A stretch of 64,000 nt of DNA from the NCBI GenBank assembly GCA_030849065.1, contig JASAON010001646.1:62001-126000 (forward strand), in the 5' to 3' direction. The translations under genes were made by a program, and so were the position numbers. Numbering within the stretch: the stretch's first letter is position 1; the number at the start of each line of letters is the position of its first letter. Shown piece by piece: positions 1 to 9,652 of the stretch. The notes beneath the pieces are model-generated. The model saw nothing but the letters and a program-made list of their open reading frames with translations. It was not told the DNA's origin and searched no databases. This stretch comes from Jaenimonas drosophilae (lineage: Eukaryota; Euglenozoa; Kinetoplastea; Trypanosomatida; Trypanosomatidae).

Positions 1-1099
1 GATAGAAAGGCCCCTGATGGACAGATTATGCTGGCGGCTCTTCGTGGTTCTTTTGTGTCTGTGGAGGAGAATGACGCCACTTAGAGGGTGAGGAGCTCTT
101 GGTGGCTCTCCATTTGTCCACGTCGTCGTGCGTGGGAAGCACATCAGATGAAAGGGCTCCTCACAACTTACTGAATAAAGAGGTAGTAGGTCGGAGGAAC
201 TTGGTGCTATCCCTCGTTATATGCATCCGTGCGAGGAAGAACACCTAACCCATGCACACAAATTAGGGTTGTTCGTTTTTTTCTGTTATTACAACGTCGA
301 GAATGAGGCAGCAACAGGCACCACGATAACGGGTGGCAATGGACCTTGCAAAGGGGTCTTCCCGGTTCGACTCCGCCGTTATGTCATTTGCGAGACAACA
401 CGCATGTTACAACGATCTCCTTAACAAGGGAGTCGTTTGTCGAACACTGTGCAGAACAACCATCGAACGGCACTCTGAGATAAACATCAGCGGTGGCTTT
501 TACAGAAGCCGTATGCCACACTTGCGTAATTGGCAGTGATGTGGAGAGAGCAGATAGTATGCGTACTGCTGCCCTCTACAGGAAAAAGGGGGGGCACATC
601 TGCTGCCCTCACACTGCTGATGCACAATGAGATGTGCCGTGGGTGGGTTGGGTGGGTTGAGCGTCTAGACTATGTAGATACCACTGGCCACTACTCAAGC
701 TCAAGGAGGAGTGGGCTCGGTGATCGTTTGAGCCTTCGCAACATGTAGGCTATCCATGTACGAGTACCTCCACATTTTTTTTGTATTTTTTATCTGCTTG
801 AGATAGTTGGGTTGGACCACAGTTCTCTCTGAAAACAGGAACCTGGATAGTCTCTTGACATGAAGTACGGTCACCCATCGTTGCAAGGAATACATCTGTG
901 GTTGCTCACTTGGTCGATGGGCGACCTCTGCGCAGCTCCCATTGATTTTCTGACAAACAAAACATGGTGTTGATATACATTCTGGGCTGGTTATGAGGTA
1001 TCAGCACAGCTGGGCACGAGAGGTGTGGGGTGTGCGTCATAGTCTGGTGAAGGGAGGTAGGTAGGGAGGAAGGGGTCAACTGATGAAGACACCAAATCA
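1..1099. other. Left-edge non-coding flank
   Basis: No reading frame here has recognisable content; the longest are short and overlap each other in several frames. The right part is the downstream (3' UTR) side of the leftward-transcribed RING gene. A sequence matching an RNA polymerase III B box lies at 364-374, but no full tRNA can be folded around it. Confidence 0.6.
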
Positions 1100-2224
1100 C
1101 TACATGACACTGCACCCGCCATCACGGGAGCCGCGGTGTTCGACGCTGGATCGCCGTATCGTCGAGCGTGAACCTTCCCCAGCGCCGGTCCAGGGGCGTG
1201 TTGTCGCAGGGGGCTCTGGCTCGCTGCTCTGCTCAAGTGCTGAGCCCGCCAAAGACCACGGAGCGAAGCCCAAGTGACGTCTGGGCAGCCGGGTTGATTG
1301 CCCGCCGTCCTGAGCAAGCCTGCCTGTCTGCATGGGGAGGGCAACAATGCGTTGGCGCGCGGCCCGGGCCACGTACCTCGACTGCAACTGCCGGGCAATG
1401 GCGGCATCGTTGCTCGTATCAACAGTCGCGGTCGGTGCCGCTGCGGGCTTCTTGGTCTTTGACTCCCATGCCTCCCCAATCCCACTGAGGGTCTCTGCGC
1501 AGCACATGGGGCAGCAGTTGCTTCGCTGCTTCCAGCCCATCAGGCAAGGTAAGTGAAAGTGGTGTCCACATGAGCCCTTGCACTGCGGGTTGTCTGTCGT
1601 GTAGGTCTCGAGGCAGATGCAGCACGTGTCTTCTTCCTCAAGGGAGGCCACCGTTGGGGCCTGTCGTGAAGGCGCCCCAGTTTGGTTGGACGACGTACAG
1701 CTCAGTGGCACCTCCGGGGCAGAACTCCGCACCGTTGCGGAGTGCATCGATGGTGGTGGGGGAAGCCGTGAGGGTGGCAAGCTACTCGAGGCCACGCTGC
1801 TCGGGCTCCCTCCACGCAGAGTGATGGACGTCCCCGCCGTTCCATCACGTCGACGTGGGGTGGAGCTTGTCCCGCCGGAGACGAAGAGAGGCCGCATGCG
1901 AGATGGTGGGTCGAAGCCCGGGAAGTGGATATGATCCGAAGCACGAAGACTAGGAAACGTATCGTAGGTCGCACTGGACGACGTGGTTGTGTCCAGCACC
2001 GCGTCCTCCGCACTAAGGCTGCTGGGCATACTAAGGCAGAGAACCTCGGGAGTAGCACCAGTGGCGGTGGGCCGCAGCGGAGGTGTGGAAAGCAGGTTGT
2101 TTTTTGTTGGGCTTGGAGTCAGTGAAGATGGGTTCTGAGCGGAGTGAAATGGTCGTACCTCATCCACGTTGCAGCGTATCGGCTGAGGCATAGAGGACCC
2201 ACTCTCCTGTGTGGCCAGCATCAT
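1100..2224 (-). CDS. RING-H2 zinc-finger protein, putative E3 ubiquitin ligase
   Basis: The 374-residue protein has one clear C3H2C3 RING: C201-x2-C204-x14-C219-x-H221-x2-H224-x2-C227-x10-C238-x2-C241. This spacing coordinates two zinc ions and normally recruits an E2 ubiquitin-conjugating enzyme. The first 195 residues are Ser/Thr/Pro-rich and look disordered, and the rest is basic and low in complexity; no transmembrane segment or other domain is visible, so the substrate cannot be guessed. Start ATG at 2224 is followed by a second ATG. The likely splice acceptor is about 370 bases upstream, after a T/C tract (minus strand) at roughly 2597-2628. It is the last gene of the left array in this window. 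The E3 role is inferred from the RING only. Confidence 0.8.
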   Translation of the reverse strand: MMLATQESGSSMPQPIRCNVDEVRPFHSAQNPSSLTPSPTKNNLLSTPPLRPTATGATPEVLCLSMPSSLSAEDAVLDTTTSSSATYDTFPSLRASDHIHFPGFDPPSRMRPLFVSGGTSSTPRRRDGTAGTSITLRGGSPSSVASSSLPPSRLPPPPSMHSATVRSSAPEVPLSCTSSNQTGAPSRQAPTVASLEEEDTCCICLETYTTDNPQCKGSCGHHFHLPCLMGWKQRSNCCPMCCAETLSGIGEAWESKTKKPAAAPTATVDTSNDAAIARQLQSRYVARAARQRIVALPMQTGRLAQDGGQSTRLPRRHLGFAPWSLAGSALEQSSEPEPPATTRPWTGAGEGSRSTIRRSSVEHRGSRDGGCSVM

Positions 2225-3147
2225 GACTCTTCTGTGTGTGTGGGTGGTATGGAGGGATGTAGAGTGGGAGGAGTGATGGTGCGGAGTGAAGGATTGGTAT
2301 GTGATGGGCTCACTGTGAGTATGATGTCGAACCTGCCTCTAGATATATACCTGTCCACGTTCAAGGCGTATCAGTGAGCCCTCACTTCGAAGTAGATGCA
2401 ATGCCAACAAGTATGGGTGTGTTCCTCTTCTTCGTTGAGGGTCGGTGAGGCTGTTTGATAAGAACAAGGTTGTGAGGGCAAAGAAATTGGATGGCGTCGG
2501 AATGCCGCGCCAGCAAGCAAAACTATGTAGCACACGGAGTGGCTAAGGGGGGAAAGGGGTGCGCCTGGGTTGGTGGAAAAAGACCCAACTCTGCTGGCAA
2601 TGCACCGAAAAAGAAAAAAAATAAAAAGCCTCTACGTTTGTATGTGAGAGTTTGGCGCTTCGCTGGTTGTTCACGGTGGTGTTTGTGGTGGGAATGGAGT
2701 GTTTTAGCTTGGCTATTTTCCCCTTTCAGTGATAATGCGCCACGGGGAAAACCGTCAGGTGTGTGAACTGCTGTACGTACGTGTGATTGAAGGGTAGGGG
2801 GGAGGGGAGAGTGAGGTAGGTGCAAGAAGCAAACAAGATGTGTTGGGCACAGACAATGAATTGGAGACATATGGAGTGGCGAGATATGGGTTGGGTTAAA
2901 CATAGGCTGCAGCAACGGACGTGTTCAAGAAGAGCATGCGGAGTGGGGGGAAAGGGAGGTGCAACAACTCTCACCAGTGGCTACAAATGCAGCGCCACCG
3001 CTGTGATCCAAAGAAGGTATGGATGAAGAGGGGTGTGTAGTAGAGAGGTGCAAGAGGGTTGGACTGCGACTTCGTGGAGTACGGACTTGGTTAATCACAG
3101 TTCTGGAAAAGAAGATTCCCATCGTGTTGCGTCGTGCATGTGTGTCC
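2225..3147. other. Intergenic: RING gene 5' side / eIF2B delta 3' side
   Basis: No credible gene. On the minus strand a strong pyrimidine tract (A-rich on plus at about 2607-2628) followed by AG at 2594-2595 is a plausible spliced-leader acceptor for the RING gene. Confidence 0.5.
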
Positions 3148-4881
3148 TTAGAACATCTCTTCCATCTTCTCTCGCATCTTAATGGCGGCAATGATGGCCG
3201 ATGTGTGAAGGCAGCCCATCTCACAGACGATCATATCCACATACTTCGCTGGGGTGAGGTCGTAGAGATAGCCTGATGACTTGGGCACTGGCGACGGTGT
3301 AGCGGCCGCTTCCACTCCTGCAAATACCTCCTCCATTGTAGAGACGCCAAAGCCAGCATTGGTGGCGCAGGGTGAGAGGTTCCCGGCAGAGGGTGACCGA
3401 GCAGTGCTAGGCGAGGCAAAGTTGGGTCCGTTGTTGTAGAGTGGGGAGCTTAAGGCGCCACCCACCACCCCTGTTTGTGGGTACGGGGTCGTCACGACGC
3501 TGATGTTAGGACTGCCAGCACTACTGAAGCCGAGCGGAGTTCGAGCGCTGAGGTCATTAACTGGGGCCCGTCCTCGTTGAACACGCATATCCATCAACTT
3601 GGAGTTCTGGGACCACACCTCACCCTGGAACTTGTAGCTCTCGCACACGCAGAGAACCGGCTTGGCAAAAGCCTTTGCACATGCCGCAACCAGTGCAGTG
3701 CCGCAGCGGCTGGAGACATCGCCGTTTTGCAAGACAGAAGATGCGCCAATAAAGACGCGTGTGCACTTGGGCATGAGTGTGCAGCAGCTTGTGATGAGTC
3801 CGTAGGTCACGGGGATGCCCGCAGCGGCAACTTTTGTGGCAAGGTCACGACCCTCAAAGAGGGGCGCGCTGTCAATCACAATGACGCGCTCTGGGCGGCG
3901 GCTAGCATCACCTGCGGCGGCGCGTGAGAGTAGGATGAACTCCACAGCACTGCTTCGACCAAAGACAAGAATTGTGTCGCTGCTCGTCACGTAGGGGAGT
4001 GAACGGTCCAAGGCGATGGTTCGGAGCGCTACACTCAGCTCGTATTCAATGTCAGAGAGAATCTGAAGGGCGGCCTCCCTGGCATTGGGGTTGGATGCGG
4101 TGGTGGCGATGTTGTGAGCATGCACAAGTCGATTGGTCAGGACGTGTTTTACGTAGGACATACCCGAGGTGGCCTCACGTTGGCGATGCAGGAACTCATA
4201 GTTCACGCGGAGAAGCTCCTCCAGTGCAACGCGGTCAACCTCCATCATGTTGCAGTCGAGAACGGTGGTGGACTTCAACAACTCACGGAATGCACTCATC
4301 ATCGCCATCATGCGAGCGTTGCCGCCGACGATGGTCATGGAGCCCATCATGATGCCCACCTCTGCCACACGCGGATGAACAACATCAGCAAGTGGCATCT
4401 GGTTTCCAATACGAGAGGTCGTTCGCTGCTCCTGAATACAGGCAATGGCAAACTGCTCCAGCTCCGCTCGGAGGGTTTCAAGGGCGGCCTCGGCGTTGGG
4501 CTCTGGCGCCGCCGGTGCTGCACTGGCCGCTTCAGCTGCTGGAGAGGCAGAAGCAGCCGCAGGTACGGCATCGGTGGCAATGATGGAGCCCCCAATGGGC
4601 TTCATTCCCGCCTCCTCAATGAGCTGGCTATCCTCTGCCTCCATCGCCAATATCTCGTTGCGCATCACGTCCAGCTCGCCTTGAAGGGCGGTGCGCTCTG
4701 CCTGTTGCTCGGGCTTGAGGGCGTTGTAGGACTTAAGCAGCTTCTTCCACCCGTCCCCCTTCTTCTTCAGCTCTCGACGAATCTTCTTCACAGCATCTGC
4801 AACCTCCTTTGGTAGATCCTTCAGCTGCATATCCTTCTGGTGCTTCAGCTCCTTCTCGGAGAGGCAGCCATCAGCAGACAT
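3148..4881 (-). CDS. Translation initiation factor eIF2B, delta subunit
   Basis: The 577-residue protein has the eIF2B alpha/beta/delta regulatory-subunit fold: a helical half (about 135-295) and a Rossmann-like half starting at the strand TILVFGRSS (303-311), with the family segments VIVIDSAPLFEGR and GASSVLQNGDV. eIF2B is the nucleotide exchange factor that recharges eIF2 with GTP; delta belongs to its regulatory core. A basic, Lys/Glu-rich N-terminus (1-60) and an Ala/Pro linker (100-132) precede the domain, as usual for delta rather than alpha or beta. The C-terminal strand YDLTPAKYVDMIVCEMG is separated from the body by a Ser/Pro/Gly-rich insertion of about 85 residues (about 445-528). 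Likely splice acceptor AG at 5016-5017, giving a 5' UTR near 134 bases. Confidence 0.9.
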   Translation of the reverse strand: MSADGCLSEKELKHQKDMQLKDLPKEVADAVKKIRRELKKKGDGWKKLLKSYNALKPEQQAERTALQGELDVMRNEILAMEAEDSQLIEEAGMKPIGGSIIATDAVPAAASASPAAEAASAAPAAPEPNAEAALETLRAELEQFAIACIQEQRTTSRIGNQMPLADVVHPRVAEVGIMMGSMTIVGGNARMMAMMSAFRELLKSTTVLDCNMMEVDRVALEELLRVNYEFLHRQREATSGMSYVKHVLTNRLVHAHNIATTASNPNAREAALQILSDIEYELSVALRTIALDRSLPYVTSSDTILVFGRSSAVEFILLSRAAAGDASRRPERVIVIDSAPLFEGRDLATKVAAAGIPVTYGLITSCCTLMPKCTRVFIGASSVLQNGDVSSRCGTALVAACAKAFAKPVLCVCESYKFQGEVWSQNSKLMDMRVQRGRAPVNDLSARTPLGFSSAGSPNISVVTTPYPQTGVVGGALSSPLYNNGPNFASPSTARSPSAGNLSPCATNAGFGVSTMEEVFAGVEAAATPSPVPKSSGYLYDLTPAKYVDMIVCEMGCLHTSAIIAAIKMREKMEEMF

Positions 4882-6054
4882 GGTTCTGCAGTCCGCTGAT
4901 TGTTGCTAGGCCACGGAGCTCCCTGCGGTCAACCGTTGTGGTTTGGGCTGTGAACGATGCACGGAAATAGTCGGCAGACCCACTGTGGTGTGGGAAGGGC
5001 CGTCGGATCTTTATTCTTCACACATCCAGGATAGATGTTGATGATGTGTAGAACAAACAAAAAACAAGAGGGGAGAAGGAAGAACTGTGGTACATCATTG
5101 GTGTGTATGTGTGCGTTGGGATTCTTTCACCACACCTGAAAAGAATGATGGCGGTGTTGCACACCGCAAGGAGAACGACTTTGTACGTCATACAGAGTGA
5201 CCACACGTATAAGAGAGTTGACACGGATGCTCGGATCATCCGTGGCGTACAGGTTTGGTGGCCTTAGTGAGGACTGGCGCTGAGGAAGGATGCTTGAGAG
5301 AGGCAAGCAACAGCAGGCGTAACTACTGGGAGTACTGACGACTACTGATGTATTGCAACAGCAGACAGTGGCACTGGCCAAGGGGGCCATCTACTCACCA
5401 TCTGTCCGTCATCAATAGCATAGCTGTCTTGTGGGATATTAGTAACCACGCCAGCACTCGTTCGCAGGCTGGTAAGATGATGGCGTTGGCAGCAACTGAT
5501 AATGAGGCCAGTACGCAGGAACGAAGCTGGGCGTGGGACCTCAAACTGAAGACGCCCCACGCAAGCTTCCATGGCACTTCATCGCTTGTCACCATCGCCA
5601 ATTGCTAACATCATCCCCAACCTCTCTCAAACACAACTCTTCCCCAGCTCTATGCGCTGCGACAACGATTGAACGGAGAGGGACCAACAACAACCAAAAG
5701 TACAAACTAAGCAAGGTGGAGATGAGTATGACGGGTGTGCCACGCCTGTTCGTGACGGGGCGAGCTGACAAGTTGGAAGTCTCCACACTGCTCAGTTGGG
5801 GAACAAGGGACATCAGGGGGAGAGAAGATGCATTGGTATGGCAAAAACTTCATCCCACGGGTGTGTGCAAGGGTGCCACACCATGAAGCCCGGGAATTCT
5901 CCAGAGCCCTGACACTATGCGGTGTGCGTGTGTATGAGAATAGATGGATTGTCTCTTTTTTTTTTTTAGATACTATGGATGTGAGTGAGGAAGTCAGTTA
6001 CGACTACTAACGAGTTCGCCGCAACACAACTCCCGAAAGCACATGTCCACAGCT
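4882..6054. other. Intergenic, 1.17 kb
   Basis: No gene recognised on either strand. Minus-strand pyrimidine tract at about 5052-5084 with AG at 5016-5017 serves eIF2B delta. The T-run at about 5955-5969 is A-rich on the transcribed strand and lies in the 3' UTR of the coiled-coil gene. Confidence 0.5.
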
Positions 6055-7341
6055 TTACCGCGACATCACCGAAGTCTTTTGGGTGCGGCGGCTGCTCTTG
6101 CGCGTGGTCGCTGGGGTATTGCGCAAGGTGGCAATGTCGTGCTCCACCATGGTGATGTCTCGCTCCGTCGCCAAACGTTCGTCCGTGATGTTCTTCTTCA
6201 AGACGGCTAAGTAGCGCTCGTGGTCCTGCTCGATGCGCGACATTTCCTTTCGGGTGCTGCGGATGGTCTGCTGCAGTGCACCGCAGCGGTATTCCATCAG
6301 CTCCACTTCCGCATCCAAGAAGTCCATTCGGACGTTGGCCTCGCCGCTGACGTGGTACAACGCCTGCAGCTCAGAAATAAGTGACTCAAGGAGATCTACA
6401 TCCACGTAGTCGTCCTCCGTCGGTGGCGTCGTCGAGTCACCCGAGACGGCATCTCCAATCAGCTCTAGACGCTTCTCTGCCTTCGCAATCTGCGTGGCGA
6501 GATGCCGGATGGTGAGGTCATTCTGCTGAATCAGTTGGCGTTCACGGTCCACATCCATGGTGGCAACGCGACGGTCAAAGTCAGCGGAGCGAATGGTGGC
6601 CTCCTCTGTTGGGCCGTTGTCTTTCCTCTCAAGAATCTTATCCTTGGCGCACACCGCACGCTCTAAGCGCTCCCGCTCCGCACGCAGCTCCTGAAGGCGA
6701 GTCGTCTTCTCCGCAAGAACGGACTGAGCCTCCATCTTTTGGGTGTCAATGTTGACGGTATCACCAATGAGCTCACTGATGCGGCGGATCTCATCGCCTT
6801 GGTAGTCAAGCTGGCCACGAAGTAGCTCTCGCTCGGAGTACAGTTGCTGGGTTTCCTTCGTCTCCGCAACATGCTGGTTGTAGCGCTGCACGGCTGTGCT
6901 CATCTCCTTGGGGCTGCTCTCGTCCACACCCGCCAGCTCCATGATGTGAATGCACTGCTGTTCCTCCTCCTGGGCAAAGACCTCGGCGTGCTCCAGCGAG
7001 GCAAGAAGGTCCTCCTTCTCCCTCAACAGTACGCGGTGGGCCTTGATCACCTCCGTCACTTCACCAGCACGTCGGGTGACCTCATCAATAAAGTCCTGCG
7101 TGATGGGAAGAGACTGACGCTTCTTCTTCCCCTGCACGGTCAGGCTCCGTGAGTTGTTCTCACTAACTTCCGTCGAGGTTGCGGCGTGGGCTTCAGCAGT
7201 TGCCGCAGCGGAGTTCTCCGCCAGGACAAGGGCCCGTTGAGTAGATTGGAGGTGCTTCACCTCACTACGCACGCCCTTGGCCTGGGTCTCGAGGTCCATG
7301 AGCTTCTTCTGGAGCTCCAGCACCACCGGTGACGAGGTCAT
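6055..7341 (-). CDS. Coiled-coil protein of unknown function
   Basis: 428 residues, almost entirely predicted coiled coil: long runs of Glu, Gln, Arg, Lys and Leu in heptads from residue 5 to 50, 80 to 270 and 310 to 410, broken by a short low-complexity stretch around 45-75 and an acidic loop near 300-315. The C-terminus is basic and Thr/Ser/Arg-rich. No enzymatic motif, membrane segment or signal peptide is visible. Proteins of this kind in flagellates are often axonemal or basal-body components, but that is only inference from composition. Start ATG at 7339-7341; a minus-strand pyrimidine tract at about 7499-7548 and AG at 7464-7465 fit a spliced leader site. I do not recognise a named family. 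Confidence 0.75.
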   Translation of the reverse strand: MTSSPVVLELQKKLMDLETQAKGVRSEVKHLQSTQRALVLAENSAAATAEAHAATSTEVSENNSRSLTVQGKKKRQSLPITQDFIDEVTRRAGEVTEVIKAHRVLLREKEDLLASLEHAEVFAQEEEQQCIHIMELAGVDESSPKEMSTAVQRYNQHVAETKETQQLYSERELLRGQLDYQGDEIRRISELIGDTVNIDTQKMEAQSVLAEKTTRLQELRAERERLERAVCAKDKILERKDNGPTEEATIRSADFDRRVATMDVDRERQLIQQNDLTIRHLATQIAKAEKRLELIGDAVSGDSTTPPTEDDYVDVDLLESLISELQALYHVSGEANVRMDFLDAEVELMEYRCGALQQTIRSTRKEMSRIEQDHERYLAVLKKNITDERLATERDITMVEHDIATLRNTPATTRKSSRRTQKTSVMSR

Positions 7342-7722
7342 GGTGGCAACCCGATAAGCAAGAGAAGAATATCACGCACAGAAGCGTTGAGAGTCTTGTC
7401 CGATGCAGCTATATCGGAATTGATGAATAACAGGCTTGACACAAGGCTTGAGTGAGGTACCTGCTGCGTCGTGCCACCAGTCAATCAGTCAAGGTACACA
7501 AACAAACAAACAAAACTACTACACAAATAAAAAAAACAAGAGAAGAAATGCAGAAGTAAGCAGTCGCAACTTTCATGTCAATGTTGCGTGTGGCCATCGC
7601 TATGGAGCAGCATATACTCAGTGAATATGGTTGTGTGTGATCAACATGATGGACTCCCACCCTCGTCACATGAACGGCACCAACTTCTCATTCACGGAGG
7701 CGGAGCGCAACATCTGCTACTA
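7342..7722. other. Intergenic, short
   Basis: Holds the putative splice acceptor (tract about 7499-7548, AG 7464-7465 on the minus strand) for the coiled-coil gene. Nothing else seen. Confidence 0.5.
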
Positions 7723-9096
7723 TCATTGACTCTTTCCAGGAGAACCGTCAGATGGAGGTTCAGGACGGACATTCGAGGGTCGCTCATCACCTGCCGTGGC
7801 GTCCGTTGGGTCCGACTTCTCCACCATGGAGGACGTAGGCTTTGGGGGGTGACTACGGGTGTGGGGGTATCGAAACACATCGCTGGACTCACTGATGCCA
7901 TCCTCGTGCACCTCCACATTGCTTTCCGACTGCGATTCATCCTTGTTGATGCGCATCATGTCCAGCATCTGGTCATAGTGGCCTCGTGGGTCGGCAAATC
8001 CCTTTGCCCCCTGAGCACGCGACATGCTGTAGTTAAATTGTGCCGCCTCCTCCATCAACTTGCGCGTCTGCTCCTCATTGGCAGAGAGACGTTCATTATA
8101 GACGGGAACTCCATGGATCTTGTCCACTCCACGCTTGATGCGTCGTGTACGATCCAGCCACCATTGGAACTTGGTTCGGTTAAGCTCATCCTGCCCAGAA
8201 TCCGCGGCGTACATCTTCTTGTAGGTACCCTTTCGGGGTGTACGATGCTTCGGACGAAGAACAATTTCTTCGGTTTGATATAAGTCCTCCTCCGTGATTT
8301 TCAGCTCACCCCGCTCAATTGCCTCGATACGGCGTTCCTCAAGCATCTCTTCCATCTCATTTTGCTCCCGCGCACGTGAGGTGCGCTTTGTTTCGCGGTG
8401 GCTGACACCAAGATCATCCAACGCCTTCATACCTCGGGAGCGCTTCGTGAGGTACTGTTCCTCCTGTACCACCTCTTCCTCGGAGTAGCCAATGCGTCGA
8501 AGTGCCTCCTTTTCACGCGACTTCACCAGCTGTTCTTGGCGAGCCGCCTGGAAGGTGTTTGCATCCTCAATGGACTTGTGAAGCTTTCCCTTGTAGTTGC
8601 GGAACTGAGTTCGCGGGAGCTCCACCGTATCCAGAATGTCCTGCAGAACCTCACGAGTCAACTTGGTGTGATCGACGAGCTCCTCCACCGGCATTTTGCG
8701 CTGCTCGGGTGCGAGGATCCACAACAAGTCCTCATGATCAACACGCCCACGGACAAGGGAGTAGGGTTCGTACTTATCTCGCTCCCACGACATGGGCAAG
8801 TTACCGCTGATGATGGTCTGATCGGTACGAAGGTTGTCCATCATCTCCATGTAGGTGTTGAGGTACCAGCGAGGAGAGGTCTGCTCAGTGATCTCCGTTG
8901 AGCCGCCATCCTTGGAGGTCTCCACGTACATGAGAGGTTCGGTATTGACATTATCTTGACGTGTATTGATGCCCTGTGCAGTGAATTGTGGCTTGCGGAA
9001 TTGCTTCTCCATCGCCGTCGTGTCCACACGAGGGAGCTGCTTGGCCACATATCGCACGGGAGCCGCACGAGCTGGTTTAGCGGAGGCAGCGCCCAT
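7723..9096 (-). CDS. Conserved-looking protein, possible NDUFAF4-like N-terminal half
   Basis: 457 residues from the ATG at 9096; the frame is open for 8 more codons upstream but only with a TTG, and the AG at 9149-9150 gives a 52-base 5' UTR. The protein begins MGAAS, so Gly2 could be myristoylated (weak consensus, Ser at 5 rather than 6). Residues about 50-180 run in the same order as the complex I assembly factor NDUFAF4: a basic start, a segment PLMYVETSKDGG, then GRVDHEDLLWIL followed by two short helices. The resemblance is faint and by eye. Residues 180-360 are charged, Arg/Glu-rich helices; the tail is Pro/Ser-rich. If the match is real, the protein would act at the mitochondrial inner membrane. 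Otherwise unknown. Confidence 0.6.
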   Translation of the reverse strand: MGAASAKPARAAPVRYVAKQLPRVDTTAMEKQFRKPQFTAQGINTRQDNVNTEPLMYVETSKDGGSTEITEQTSPRWYLNTYMEMMDNLRTDQTIISGNLPMSWERDKYEPYSLVRGRVDHEDLLWILAPEQRKMPVEELVDHTKLTREVLQDILDTVELPRTQFRNYKGKLHKSIEDANTFQAARQEQLVKSREKEALRRIGYSEEEVVQEEQYLTKRSRGMKALDDLGVSHRETKRTSRAREQNEMEEMLEERRIEAIERGELKITEEDLYQTEEIVLRPKHRTPRKGTYKKMYAADSGQDELNRTKFQWWLDRTRRIKRGVDKIHGVPVYNERLSANEEQTRKLMEEAAQFNYSMSRAQGAKGFADPRGHYDQMLDMMRINKDESQSESNVEVHEDGISESSDVFRYPHTRSHPPKPTSSMVEKSDPTDATAGDERPSNVRPEPPSDGSPGKSQ

Positions 9097-9652
9097 CCTA
9101 CGTAGATCAACGCGATACAACTAGATGATGCGATGAGCCACGCCTAATCTGGAAGGAAATGCGAAAGAAGCACAAAAAAACATCTCGATTCTTTCTGGAA
9201 ACATGGTATTCCACGTATTGACACACCACTAACACAGGTGTTCAGACATCAATATGTTGAGGGGGAGGGTATCTCCTACCAAAGGCAGGCTGGACCACCA
9301 GCGGTCATATCGTGTCCACTCAAACAAACAATCGAATCACTTACCAACTTACCAACCACACACGAAGAACCATTGTCGTTCGTGTTGCATCAAAGAATAA
9401 ATTGGTGGCGTGCATCCTCCCGTGGTCTCCCAGGAGACTCAATCGGGATAAGGGGGAGGATGAACCGACATAGAGCCGTGACTGTACATGGAAGTATGCG
9501 CGTGGTGAGCAGAATTATTGATGGTACCTCATCCTCGATGACAGTTGAACATGGCGGCATTCTCCACAAGATCGTATCCTATGGGTCACGACGAACACAA
9601 AAAAAAGCAACACGATCGACCTCCCACACAGGAAGACACCGCCACCACGCGC
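9097..9652. other. Intergenic
   Basis: Minus-strand pyrimidine tract at about 9155-9182 and AG at 9149-9150 upstream of the MGAAS protein. The remainder is 3' flank of the large gene to the right. No gene seen. Confidence 0.5.

Noticed and set aside
326..382. tRNA-like element: B box GGTTCGACTCC at 364-374 and complementary ends ATAACGG/CCGTTAT
   Set aside because: Only 57 bases between the ends, no anticodon arm, the T stem pairs in just three positions when the loop is placed correctly, and no good A box. Possibly a decayed tRNA or chance.
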